A stretch of DNA of 64,000 nt from Sphingobium sp. AS12. GTDB lineage: Bacteria > Pseudomonadota > Alphaproteobacteria > Sphingomonadales > Sphingomonadaceae. Shown here one piece after another: positions 8,788 to 16,171 of the stretch. The stretch spans positions 124,001 through 188,000 of the forward strand of contig NZ_JAHRGM010000024.1 in the NCBI RefSeq assembly GCF_019097845.1, written 5' to 3'. The notes under the pieces are model-generated. The model ran no database searches, was not told the DNA's origin, and saw nothing but the letters and a program-made list of their open reading frames with translations. The position numbers and the translations under genes are program-made. Within the stretch, counting starts at the first letter, position 1; each line of letters begins with the position of its first letter.

Positions 8788-9494
8788 GCGCGGCTGACCT
8801 CGGCATTGAACATATAACCGACGCCGCGCACCGTGGTGATCGGCGCAGGGCGATCTTCGGTGGTCAGCTTGCGGCGGAGGCGGCTGACCAGCACATCGAT
8901 GCTGCGGTCGCTGCTGTCCCCCATGCGGGTGCGCGACAGTTCGATCAGTCGCTCCCGCGCGATCACGCGCTGCGGATGGCTGAGGAAGCTGCCCAGCAGA
9001 TCAAATTCCGCGCCGGTCAGGTCAACGATCGCGCCCGTGGGCGATCGCAGTTCGCGGCGGGGAAAATTCACCACCCAATCATCGAACCGCGCTTCATTTT
9101 CGCGATGATCGTCCGGCCCGCGCTCCAGCCCCACCCGACGCAATATGGCGCGGATGCGGGCGATCAGCTCGCGGGTGCCGAACGGCTTTGGCAGATAATC
9201 GTCCGCGCCCAGTTCCAGCCCGACGATCCGGTCGGTCTCACTGCCCTTGGCGCTGATGAAGATGATGGGAACGTCGCTCTTGCGCCGGATCTGGCGGCAC
9301 AGGTCTATCCCGTTAGTGCCCGGCAGCATGACGTCCAGCACGACCAGATCGACCGGGCCGGCATCGAACGCCACCCACATTTCCGGTCCCGAAGAGGCAG
9401 GGCGAACCTGATAGCCATGTTCCTGCAACGCCCGCGCGGTCAGGGTGCGCAGCGGCGGGTCATCCTCGACCAGGATGATGGTGGGGGCAGTCAT
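8784..9494 (-). CDS. OmpR-family response regulator
   Basis: 236 residues. The receiver domain has an intact site: Asp11/Asp12, phospho-acceptor Asp54 in VVLDVMLPG, Ser81 and Lys103. A C-terminal winged-helix DNA-binding domain follows, ending in RSIDVLVSRLRRKL and VRGVGYMF. It is the first gene of a two-gene operon with the EnvZ-like kinase (4-bp overlap) and is the likely target of that kinase. The orphan regulator at 13131-13847 is a clear paralogue, nearly identical in the DNA-recognition part, so their DNA targets may overlap. Confidence 0.92.
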   Translation of the reverse strand: MTAPTIILVEDDPPLRTLTARALQEHGYQVRPASSGPEMWVAFDAGPVDLVVLDVMLPGTNGIDLCRQIRRKSDVPIIFISAKGSETDRIVGLELGADDYLPKPFGTRELIARIRAILRRVGLERGPDDHRENEARFDDWVVNFPRRELRSPTGAIVDLTGAEFDLLGSFLSHPQRVIARERLIELSRTRMGDSSDRSIDVLVSRLRRKLTTEDRPAPITTVRGVGYMFNAEVSRA

Positions 9495-9635
9495 GATGGG
9501 GACGACAGAGCGTTGGTCATGTCAGCAGGGATAGGGTCGCCCTTAACAGGGGTCAACCATGAGCGGCTTGCGAAACGTTCCGCAGCGGCAGCAGCAACAA
9601 TTTGTCATGCCAGCGCCATCGCGGCAGGCAAAGGT

Positions 9636-9665
9636 GCGCCGGGCCTGTACGAACAGGCCCGGCGC
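9636..9665 (-). terminator. Terminator hairpin after the TorF porin gene
   Basis: Perfect 13-bp GC-rich stem (9636-9648 with 9653-9665) and a 4-base loop, starting 7 bases after the porin stop codon. The T tract on the minus strand is weak (CACCTTT), so it may work with Rho or serve as an mRNA 3' end. Confidence 0.7.
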
Positions 9666-9671
9666 TTTGGA

Positions 9672-10511
9672 TCAGAAAGCGGCGGTCAGCGAGAAAACGA
9701 CCTGGCTGCGCGCGATCGACTTGCCGACGTCCTTGCTGTCGCCCGAAACGGCGAAGTTGGGACGCAGGTAGTTTTCCTCGACGCGGGCAATGTCGGTGTC
9801 GACATAGGCGACGCCCAGGGTCAGCGGGGTGCCGGGGATGGCAACATCCGCACCAACCAGCCAGTCGACATATTTGCCGGTCGGGGCAATCGACGTGCCG
9901 TTCGGGCCAAGGCCGGGGTTACCGTTCGAATAGCCCAGATGCGCCTTCAGCGTGACAGGCGTGTTGGGAACCGCACCGCTCACGTCAGCCCAGACGTACA
10001 GGTTATCTTCCTTGTCGCCGGGGTTGAAGATGGTGCAAGCCGCATCGCTGCACCAGTTGCCCAGGGCTTCCTGCTTGGGCGCGTAAGCAACGCCAACCAG
10101 ACCCTTGACCGGGCCGATCGTGCTGGACAGCTTGACATAGGGCTCAGCGAAATCAGTGATGTCGGCACCCGACGGATACATGTACCAGGTCAGACCGACG
10201 TCCAGCGTCGCGCCGCCCAGCGGAATGGCGTAACCGGCAAACAGGTCGAGTTCCATGTTGGAACCACCAAAACGGCCCCAGCCGCCCAGGTTCGATGCCC
10301 AGGTGCCGACATAGGCGCCGCTTTCATGCGTGGCGGTGATGCCACCCTGAACGGCCATGCCCTTGTCGCTCTGCGACACGCCACGGAAGCGATAGTCGGA
10401 AACGAGGCCAACGCTGCCCGTGACGGTGACGGGGCTGGCAGGTTCTTCCTGCGCGAAAGCCGGTACGCTGGACATAAGCGCGAGGGCGACAGTAGCGATC
10501 TTATACTTCAT
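9672..10511 (-). CDS. TorF-family putative porin
   Basis: 279 residues. The signal peptide (MKYKIATVALALMSSVPAFA) is followed by a repeated beta-strand pattern starting VTVTGSVGLVSDYRFRGVSQSD, the hallmark of the Gcw_chp/TorF family, and ends in aromatic VVFSLTAAF like outer-membrane barrels. A disulfide may join the two cysteines in NWCSDAACT. Likely an outer-membrane channel or surface barrel of unknown substrate. I chose the second ATG: GGGGA lies 6 bases before it, but touches the first ATG at 10517. A 16-bp inverted repeat (10642-10657) lies about 130 bp upstream and could be regulatory. Confidence 0.88.
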   Translation of the reverse strand: MKYKIATVALALMSSVPAFAQEEPASPVTVTGSVGLVSDYRFRGVSQSDKGMAVQGGITATHESGAYVGTWASNLGGWGRFGGSNMELDLFAGYAIPLGGATLDVGLTWYMYPSGADITDFAEPYVKLSSTIGPVKGLVGVAYAPKQEALGNWCSDAACTIFNPGDKEDNLYVWADVSGAVPNTPVTLKAHLGYSNGNPGLGPNGTSIAPTGKYVDWLVGADVAIPGTPLTLGVAYVDTDIARVEENYLRPNFAVSGDSKDVGKSIARSQVVFSLTAAF

Positions 10512-10726
10512 GAACATTCCCCTTTACGAAAGAATGTTCCGTCCTGCGTCCACTCTGATCCGAAAGTCTGTTGCTTGCGCTTCCAGTATCGGTGGTCGTG
10601 GTCTGCCTAATTCTCAAATGCCGATCAGGCAAACAGGATTTTCTCGCAGATGCGAGATGATGCTAATCGCTGTGACATAAAAGTAACTATTCATTGTCGG
10701 TACAATGTGGTCCCAAGACATAAAAA

Positions 10727-10755
10727 TGCCGCCGTGTCGGGGAGACACGGCGGCA
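10727..10755 (-). terminator. Bidirectional intrinsic terminator after sulP
   Basis: Perfect 12-bp stem (10727-10738 with 10744-10755) and 5-base loop. A T run follows on the minus strand (TTTTTA, 10721-10726) and another on the plus strand (CTTTTTG). It lies 30 bp past the sulP stop and should end the carbonic anhydrase-sulP transcript. Confidence 0.88.
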
Positions 10756-10784
10756 CTTTTTGTCACCTGGTCGAGGGGGGATGA

Positions 10785-12281
10785 TCAGGCGACGAGCTGG
10801 CGCATCCGTCCGGTTGCGCCAAACAGTTCTACAGGCGACCCTGCACCGCGACGGCGATCGACCCATTCGCGCACCATTTCCGCGCACGTATGGTCGATAT
10901 GCCCCAGCCGCTCGACATTCAGGATGACGAGGCCAGCGGTCGGCAGCGAGTCGAGCTTGGCCGACAGCTTGGGCAGGTTGAGGAAGGTCGCAGACCCGCG
11001 CAGCGCCACTTCATGTGCGTCGCCTCGGCTTTCTTCCTCCATCCTGAGCCGCAGACGGCTAAGGTGCGGCACCAGTTCCAGCATAGACAGGCCGATGCCG
11101 ACCAGCACCCCGGTCAACAGGTCGGTCGCGACAACGCAGATCAGCGTCGCAGCCCATACCACCGCAGGCAATGGGCCATAGCGATGGAGCAGATGGCGAA
11201 CATGATCGACGCTGACCAGACGGACGCCGGTGACGACGAGGATGCCCGCCAACGCAGCCATCGGGATTTCACGCAGCAACCATGGCAGCAGCGCGACGAA
11301 GCCCAAAATCCAGATGCCATGCAGCACGGTCGACATCCGGGTCTTGGCCCCCGCCTGCACGTTGGCGGAGCTACGGACGATAACGCCGGTCATCGGCAGC
11401 GCCCCGGCAAAGCCGCAAAGCAGATTGCCGACGCCCTGGGCGCTCAGTTCCCGGTTATAGTCGGTGCGCACACCATCATGCATCCGGTCGACCGCTGCGG
11501 CCGACAGCAAAGTTTCGGCACTGGCGATGAAGGCAATCGCAATCGCTGTGGTAAAGATTGCCGGGTTGAGCAATTGCGCCAAAAGCCCGCCTTCGGGCAG
11601 CGCAATCGCGCCGACAATCGATTCAGGCACAGTGACACGCGCGACCGGCAGGCCGAGCAGGAACGCGATCAGCGTGGCAGCAACCACGCCGACCAGCGCG
11701 CCAGGCACCAGCTTGAGCGAGGCGGGGCGGAATTTCTCCCAACCCAACATGCCAAAGATGGTGACGAGGCCGACCGCAAAGGCCGTCGCCGCATCGCCAT
11801 TGCTCAGCCCGAAAATCTGGCCCGGCATCGCGATCAGATTCTGCAAACCGCTCGACAGCGGCTTGTCATCGAACAGCACATGGAACTGGCCGACCACGAT
11901 CAGCACGCCGATGCCCGCGAGCATCCCATGGACGACCGCCGGCGAAATGGCACGGAACCAGCCGCCAACCCGCAGCAGGCCGGCAACAACCTGGATCGCG
12001 CCCGCCAGGATCAGGATGGGGCCAAGGGCGGACAACCCCTGTTCGCGGACGATTTCAAAGACGATGACCGCCAGACCAGCCGCAGGACCGCTGACTTGCA
12101 ACGGCGAACCTGCCAGCAAACCCACGACGATGCCGCCGATGATTCCGGTGATCAGGCCTTTTTCCGGCGGCACGCCAGATGCAACCGCAATGCCCATGCA
12201 CAGCGGCATCGCCACCAGGAAGACAACGATCGACGCTACGAAATCGCGGCTGAATGTGCCGCCGGAAAAGGCTTTCAACAT
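10785..12281 (-). CDS. SulP family inorganic anion transporter
   Basis: 498 residues. The N-terminal 400 residues form the multi-helix SulP (SLC26) membrane domain with the conserved start FSRDFVASIVVFLVAMPLCMGIA and GxxxG-rich segments (GIIGGIVVGLLAGSPLQVSGPA). The C-terminal part (about 410-498) is a short STAS-like domain. SulP proteins carry sulfate, bicarbonate or dicarboxylates across the inner membrane. The carbonic anhydrase gene 3 bp upstream in the same operon makes bicarbonate the most likely substrate, which is inference. A strong terminator follows. Confidence 0.92.
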   Translation of the reverse strand: MLKAFSGGTFSRDFVASIVVFLVAMPLCMGIAVASGVPPEKGLITGIIGGIVVGLLAGSPLQVSGPAAGLAVIVFEIVREQGLSALGPILILAGAIQVVAGLLRVGGWFRAISPAVVHGMLAGIGVLIVVGQFHVLFDDKPLSSGLQNLIAMPGQIFGLSNGDAATAFAVGLVTIFGMLGWEKFRPASLKLVPGALVGVVAATLIAFLLGLPVARVTVPESIVGAIALPEGGLLAQLLNPAIFTTAIAIAFIASAETLLSAAAVDRMHDGVRTDYNRELSAQGVGNLLCGFAGALPMTGVIVRSSANVQAGAKTRMSTVLHGIWILGFVALLPWLLREIPMAALAGILVVTGVRLVSVDHVRHLLHRYGPLPAVVWAATLICVVATDLLTGVLVGIGLSMLELVPHLSRLRLRMEEESRGDAHEVALRGSATFLNLPKLSAKLDSLPTAGLVILNVERLGHIDHTCAEMVREWVDRRRGAGSPVELFGATGRMRQLVA

Positions 12282-12284
12282 GGC

Positions 12285-12983
12285 TTACTCCGCCGCTAGG
12301 GCATATTCGCCTTCGCCGGCGAGGCGACGGGCGTGGGGCAGCGCGACGGGCATGGGCTGCCCTTCGCGCAACGGCGAGAAGCGTCCGGTTTCGCCATCAA
12401 GGCCCATCACCAGACCGGCATGGATGTCGACATACCAACCGTGCAGGGCGATCTCGCCACGCGCGATGCCGGATGCGACCGAGGGATGGGTGCGCAGGTG
12501 TGCGAGTTGCGCGACGACATTTTCCAGCGCCATGTTGCGCAGCTTTTCAGCATCGCTCAGATCGGCGGGATAGCTGGCCTTGCACACCTGTTGCGCGGCG
12601 TGGCTGTGCCGCAGCCAAGCGGCCACATTGGGCATGTTGGTCAGGTCGGCCTCGGTGGACAGCGCCTTCATCGCGCCGCAATCGCTATGGCCACACACGA
12701 TGATGTCGCGCACGCCCAGCACCATGACGGCATATTCGACCGTGGAGGTCACGCCGCCATTTTGCGTCGCGTGCGGCGGAACGATATTACCCGCATTGCG
12801 GCATACGAACAGATCGCCGGGCTGCGCCTGCATGATATGTTCGGGCACGATCCGCGAATCGGCGCAGGAGATCATCAGCGCCTTGGGGCTCTGGCCGTCA
12901 CTGGCGAGTCGATTGTAAAGCGCGCTTTCATTCGGAAAAGTGTGCTTTTCGAAGTTGAAAACGCGACCGATAAGCTCGTTCAT
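12285..12983 (-). CDS. can: Beta-carbonic anhydrase
   Basis: 232 residues, the usual beta-class length. Zinc ligands Cys40, His99 and Cys102 are present, with the Asp42/Arg44 dyad in SCADSR and CGHSDCGA. It interconverts CO2 and bicarbonate in the cytoplasm. The sulP transporter gene follows after 3 bp and both share one terminator, so the pair should act together in bicarbonate supply or pH balance. The leader contains a short inverted repeat (13007-13013 with 13022-13028) of unknown role. Confidence 0.94.
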   Translation of the reverse strand: MNELIGRVFNFEKHTFPNESALYNRLASDGQSPKALMISCADSRIVPEHIMQAQPGDLFVCRNAGNIVPPHATQNGGVTSTVEYAVMVLGVRDIIVCGHSDCGAMKALSTEADLTNMPNVAAWLRHSHAAQQVCKASYPADLSDAEKLRNMALENVVAQLAHLRTHPSVASGIARGEIALHGWYVDIHAGLVMGLDGETGRFSPLREGQPMPVALPHARRLAGEGEYALAAE

Positions 12984-13130
12984 GGAGTCTATCCTTTTGT
13001 TGCTTTGCCGGTCTGGGGGCGGACCGGCCTGCCAGCTTAGATAGGAGAGCGGTTTTGCTGCGTCGCAGCGGCTTTGTTAAATAGTATGTCTGGACGTTGA
13101 ATTGATACGCCAGCGCGACAAAGCCCGATT

Positions 13131-13847
13131 TCAGCGGCGATCGACCGTCGCACTCAACATATAGCCGACGCCCCGCGCGGTCACGATCGGCGCGGGCCGG
13201 TCGCCATGGCGCAGCTTGCGGCGCAGGCGGCTGATCAACACATCGATGCTGCGATCGGACGATGGCGCATCCCGCACCCCGGCCAGTTCCATCAGCCGCG
13301 CCCGCGCAATCACCGTCTGCGGATGATCGAGCAACACAGCCAGCAATGTAAATTCCGCTGCCGTCAGATTGACTGGTGTGCCAGCCGGATCGAGCACCTC
13401 CCGCCGCCCGAAATGCACCACCCAACCGTCGAAGAACGCTTCGGTCTGGCGGTTCAGCCCCAGCGCCCGTTCGGTCCGCCCACGGCGCAGCACCGCCCGC
13501 ACCCGTGCGGCCAGTTCGCGGCCCGAATAGGGCTTGGCCATATAATCGTCCGCCCCCAGCTCCAGCCCGACCACTCGGTCAACCTCGCTGCTGTTGGCCC
13601 CGACCAGGATGACCGGCACATCGCTGCGTTCGCGCACATCGCGGCACAGGTCCAGCCCGTCCGCCCCGCGCAACGCCGAATCCAGCACGACGACACCGAC
13701 CGGCATCGTGCCCAGCGCCTGGAATATATCATCGGAGGATTTGACCGGCAGGACGCGAAAGCCGCTCTCCTCCAGAAATTCGCGGATCGTCCGGCGCAGG
13801 TCCGGCTGCGTCTCGGCGACCATGATCAGCGGCGCGGTTACCGGCAT
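13131..13847 (-). CDS. Orphan OmpR-family response regulator with degenerate receiver
   Basis: 238 residues. It aligns end to end with the regulator at 8784-9494, but its receiver is altered. The acidic pair that binds Mg2+ is Thr13-Gln14, and the conserved Ser/Thr is Gly83; the phospho-acceptor Asp56 and Lys105 remain. The winged-helix half is intact (RSIDVLISRLRRKL, ARGVGYML). No histidine kinase is adjacent. Such atypical receivers often work without phosphorylation or bind other ligands, which is inference. The gene lies upstream of can-sulP in the same direction with a 147-bp gap, so it could control that operon, but nothing in the sequence proves it. Confidence 0.88.
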   Translation of the reverse strand: MPVTAPLIMVAETQPDLRRTIREFLEESGFRVLPVKSSDDIFQALGTMPVGVVVLDSALRGADGLDLCRDVRERSDVPVILVGANSSEVDRVVGLELGADDYMAKPYSGRELAARVRAVLRRGRTERALGLNRQTEAFFDGWVVHFGRREVLDPAGTPVNLTAAEFTLLAVLLDHPQTVIARARLMELAGVRDAPSSDRSIDVLISRLRRKLRHGDRPAPIVTARGVGYMLSATVDRR

Positions 13848-13985
13848 CGCTGGCCGTTCGGCGCGGCATTGTCCGTCATCATCGCAACTCCTGCTCAGGC
13901 GAAAGCATCCGATCCCTGTGGAACCGAGCGCCCGAATTAGGGACGGCGAATGTCTCCGAAATTTGCCGGACGTAACAAATTGTTG

Positions 13986-14513
13986 CTACCGGGACATCAG
14001 CGGCATCCGGGTGGCGGGATAGCCGGCCACATCGGGCCATAGCTGCGCCATCACGCTTGCCAGCCACAAGGCATCGCTGCCTGCCCGGTGTCGCATTGGG
14101 CAGCGCTGGTCTGCGATCCGCACCGCCACGCTGATCTGCGCTTCATCGACCTGCCGCTCATCCATCAGCGTCGCGACATGATCAATCGCAAAGGGAGCCT
14201 CCCGTCCAGCGGCTGCCGCAAGGGTGTCCAGCCAATAGGGATCGATCAGGCTGTCGGCGACCACCCGTTGCCCGCCCACAGCATTGGCCAACTGGTCCAG
14301 CACGACATGGGCAGGCAGGCCGTCCCGTTCAATCCGCGCCCGGCTCAACCCGTGCAAGGCCTCCGCCTCCGCTGTCCAGTCCCACCCCGACCAGTCAGGG
14401 TGCGGCCGGATCAGCCAGCTGCGCGCACCGTCCCTGCCCGCCAGTCCGACCTCGATCGGAAAGGACCGTCCATGGCGCGGCAGGCAGGACGCCTCAAAAT
14501 CTATAGCAAACAT
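13986..14513 (-). CDS. DEDDh-type 3'-5' exonuclease (DnaQ-like fold)
   Basis: 175 residues. The first exonuclease motif is Asp5 and Glu7 in IDFEAS. HGLSRARI (54-61) resembles the region after motif I in DnaQ-like proteins. Motif III is H-x4-D at His142 and Asp147 (HRAGSD). The protein is single-domain and short, like stand-alone DNA/RNA trimming exonucleases of this superfamily. Substrate unknown. It sits alone between the orphan regulator and corA. Confidence 0.78.
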   Translation of the reverse strand: MFAIDFEASCLPRHGRSFPIEVGLAGRDGARSWLIRPHPDWSGWDWTAEAEALHGLSRARIERDGLPAHVVLDQLANAVGGQRVVADSLIDPYWLDTLAAAAGREAPFAIDHVATLMDERQVDEAQISVAVRIADQRCPMRHRAGSDALWLASVMAQLWPDVAGYPATRMPLMSR

Positions 14514-14696
14514 GGGCAGAACCGTCTCCGCTTTCGCGCGCTTGTCTATGCCCCCCTGTCGCCCCCAACTATGTCACGCCAAAGTCAGCCGCCACCCTCT
14601 TGACGAAAAATCATGCAAGTCGTGTGGCGACTGGGATAGGACGCCGCATCACCCATCTGCTAATCGGCTTTTCCCTGCCCATAACCGGACCTGTCC

Positions 14697-15665
14697 ATGA
14701 CCGTCGTTGCTGCCTATCTCTATCGCAATGGTGCCCGCGTCCGGGCGGTGTCGATCGACGAGCGAATCGACTGCGCCCATGACAAGTCAGAATTTGTCTG
14801 GATCGGCGTCGCCGACCCGACGCTGGCTGAGATGCAGGCGCTCCAGCGCGCCTATGATCTGCACCCGCTGGCGGTCGAGGATGCGATCAAGGCCAACCAG
14901 CTGCCCAAGGTCGATCTCTATGGCGACCAGCTGTTCGTCGTCGCGCGCACCGCCCATGTCGAGGATGGCAGCATCTGCTATGGCGAAACCGCGATCTTCG
15001 TGGGCCACAGCCATATCATCACCGTTCGCCACGGATCGGCGCGCGCCCATCTAGCGCTGCGGCAGGATCTGGAGGCAGTGCCCGCGCGCCTCGCCCAAGG
15101 GGTCGATTATGTCCTCCACGCCATCCTGGATTTCGTCGTCGATGGCTATCTGCCGATTATCGAGGGGATAGAAGAAGAGGTGCTGGCGATGGAGCAGCAT
15201 ACGGTCGATACATTCCTTGGCCGCGACGACATCACCCGCATCTTCAACCTGCGTCGCCAGCTGCTGCGCTTCCAGCGCATCCTGACCCCGATGCACGAGG
15301 TGGCAACCAAATTCGTCAAGCAGGAACTGCCCTGCATCGACCCCGAAGCCCGTCCCTATTTCAGCGACGTGCGCGACCATGTCCGTCGGGTCCAGACAAT
15401 GGTGGAGGATCTGCGCGAAATCCTGACCTCTGTGTTTGAATTCAGCAATTTGCTGGAACAGCAGCGCACCGGCGTCATCACCCGCCAGCTGGCCGCCTGG
15501 GCCGCGATCCTGGCGGTGCCGACGGCCATCGCAGGTATTTACGGCATGAATTTCGACCATATGCCCGAACTGCGCACCCGCTACGGCTATTTCGTGGTGC
15601 TGGGCGTGATCAGCATCGTCTGCACCCTGCTCTATGCCCGCTTCAGGAAACTCAAATGGCTGTGA
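14697..15665 (+). CDS. corA: CorA-family magnesium/cobalt transporter
   Basis: 322 residues. A soluble N-terminal alpha/beta funnel domain is followed by a long helix and two C-terminal membrane helices. The signature GMN is at 283-285 (YGMNFDHMPEL), and the protein ends with the positively charged RFRKLKWL. It forms a pentameric inner-membrane channel for Mg2+ and other divalent ions. The small gene at 15656 begins inside its last codons. The 183 bp upstream hold no gene; a TTGACG at 14600-14605 could be a -35 box, but no convincing -10 follows. Confidence 0.93.
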   Translation: MTVVAAYLYRNGARVRAVSIDERIDCAHDKSEFVWIGVADPTLAEMQALQRAYDLHPLAVEDAIKANQLPKVDLYGDQLFVVARTAHVEDGSICYGETAIFVGHSHIITVRHGSARAHLALRQDLEAVPARLAQGVDYVLHAILDFVVDGYLPIIEGIEEEVLAMEQHTVDTFLGRDDITRIFNLRRQLLRFQRILTPMHEVATKFVKQELPCIDPEARPYFSDVRDHVRRVQTMVEDLREILTSVFEFSNLLEQQRTGVITRQLAAWAAILAVPTAIAGIYGMNFDHMPELRTRYGYFVVLGVISIVCTLLYARFRKLKWL

Positions 15666-15877
15666 CAGAAGCCTTGGAACGCGCCGCCCGCGCCATGTAC
15701 GCCAATATCGCGCCCGACTGGGACTGGGCCGATCCCGATGCGGAACCAATGCGGCGCATGTATCGCGAAAACGCCCGTGTCGTGCTGGCCACGATCCGCG
15801 ATCCGGGCGTGCCGATGGACGGGCCAGCGCTTGCCGTCTGGCAGGCGGTCATCGACGCGATGCTGGCTGAGGATTGA
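15656..15877 (+). CDS. Small conserved-looking protein of unknown function
   Basis: 73 residues, MAVTEALERAARAMYANIAPDWDW..., acidic and helical, with no signal or membrane segment. It overlaps the corA stop by 10 bp and should be cotranscribed with it. The composition (Asp, Trp, Met, Arg rich) fits real coding sequence of this genome. Not recognised as a named family. The reading frame stays open for 27 codons after its stop, which I judge to be accidental because that DNA looks like the tRNA 3' flank. Confidence 0.6.
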   Translation: MAVTEALERAARAMYANIAPDWDWADPDAEPMRRMYRENARVVLATIRDPGVPMDGPALAVWQAVIDAMLAED

Positions 15878-16003
15878 GAAAACAGGGGAACTGGCAAGAT
15901 CGACTTCGAACCCGTCAGGGTTCGCAAGGCCGAACGGCCGCCCGAGCTTATGCGAGGATAGCCAAGCGGGCGGAGGCCCGCGCCGGCGACTGAGGCAAAA
16001 AAA

Positions 16004-16019
16004 TGGTGCACCCGACGGG
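16004..16019. repeat. Left attachment site core (attL)
   Basis: TGGTGCACCCGACGGG, identical to 26048-26063 at the tRNA 3' end. Directly outside it (15997-16003) is a run of seven A, i.e. seven T on the tRNA strand, as expected for the original tRNA terminator pushed away by the insertion. The flank 15901-15990 contains hairpins (for example 15907-15913 with 15918-15924) and resembles DNA I recall next to sphingomonad tRNA genes. Confidence 0.85.
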
Positions 16020-16109
16020 GGTGCTTGTTTCTCGGATTTACAATGACTTAGGCTGGCGAACCCGGCTAACAGCTACCAAGCAAGTTCAATGCGTTACGAA
16101 CGCGTTGGC

Positions 16110-16171
16110 GAACCGAACGAAGCCACTTTTGCGCCTCTCTAAGGCGGCGCGGCTATGTTTCGGTTCGGTTC
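16110..16171. promoter_or_regulatory. Inverted repeat spanning the leader of the replication gene
   Basis: GAACCGAAC (16110-16118) and GTTCGGTTC (16163-16171) are perfect complements 44 bp apart, and the second touches the ATG of the replication protein. There is no Shine-Dalgarno before that ATG. The repeat could be an operator pair or an RNA stem that hides the start. Between attL and the gene (16020-16171) nothing else is coding. Confidence 0.4.

Noticed and set aside
10890..12299. 469-residue open frame on the plus strand
   Set aside because: Lies antisense to sulP; the sequence is rich in Arg, Gln and His with no fold, as expected from reading high-GC codons backwards.
13050..13075. GCTGCG/CGCAGC hairpin as terminator of the orphan regulator
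   Set aside because: On the minus strand it is followed by AAAACC, not a T tract.
15878..15960. Open stretch in the same frame after the stop at 15875-15877
   Set aside because: Could suggest readthrough or a broken gene, but it resembles the conserved non-coding flank I recall beside sphingomonad tRNA genes and has hairpins.
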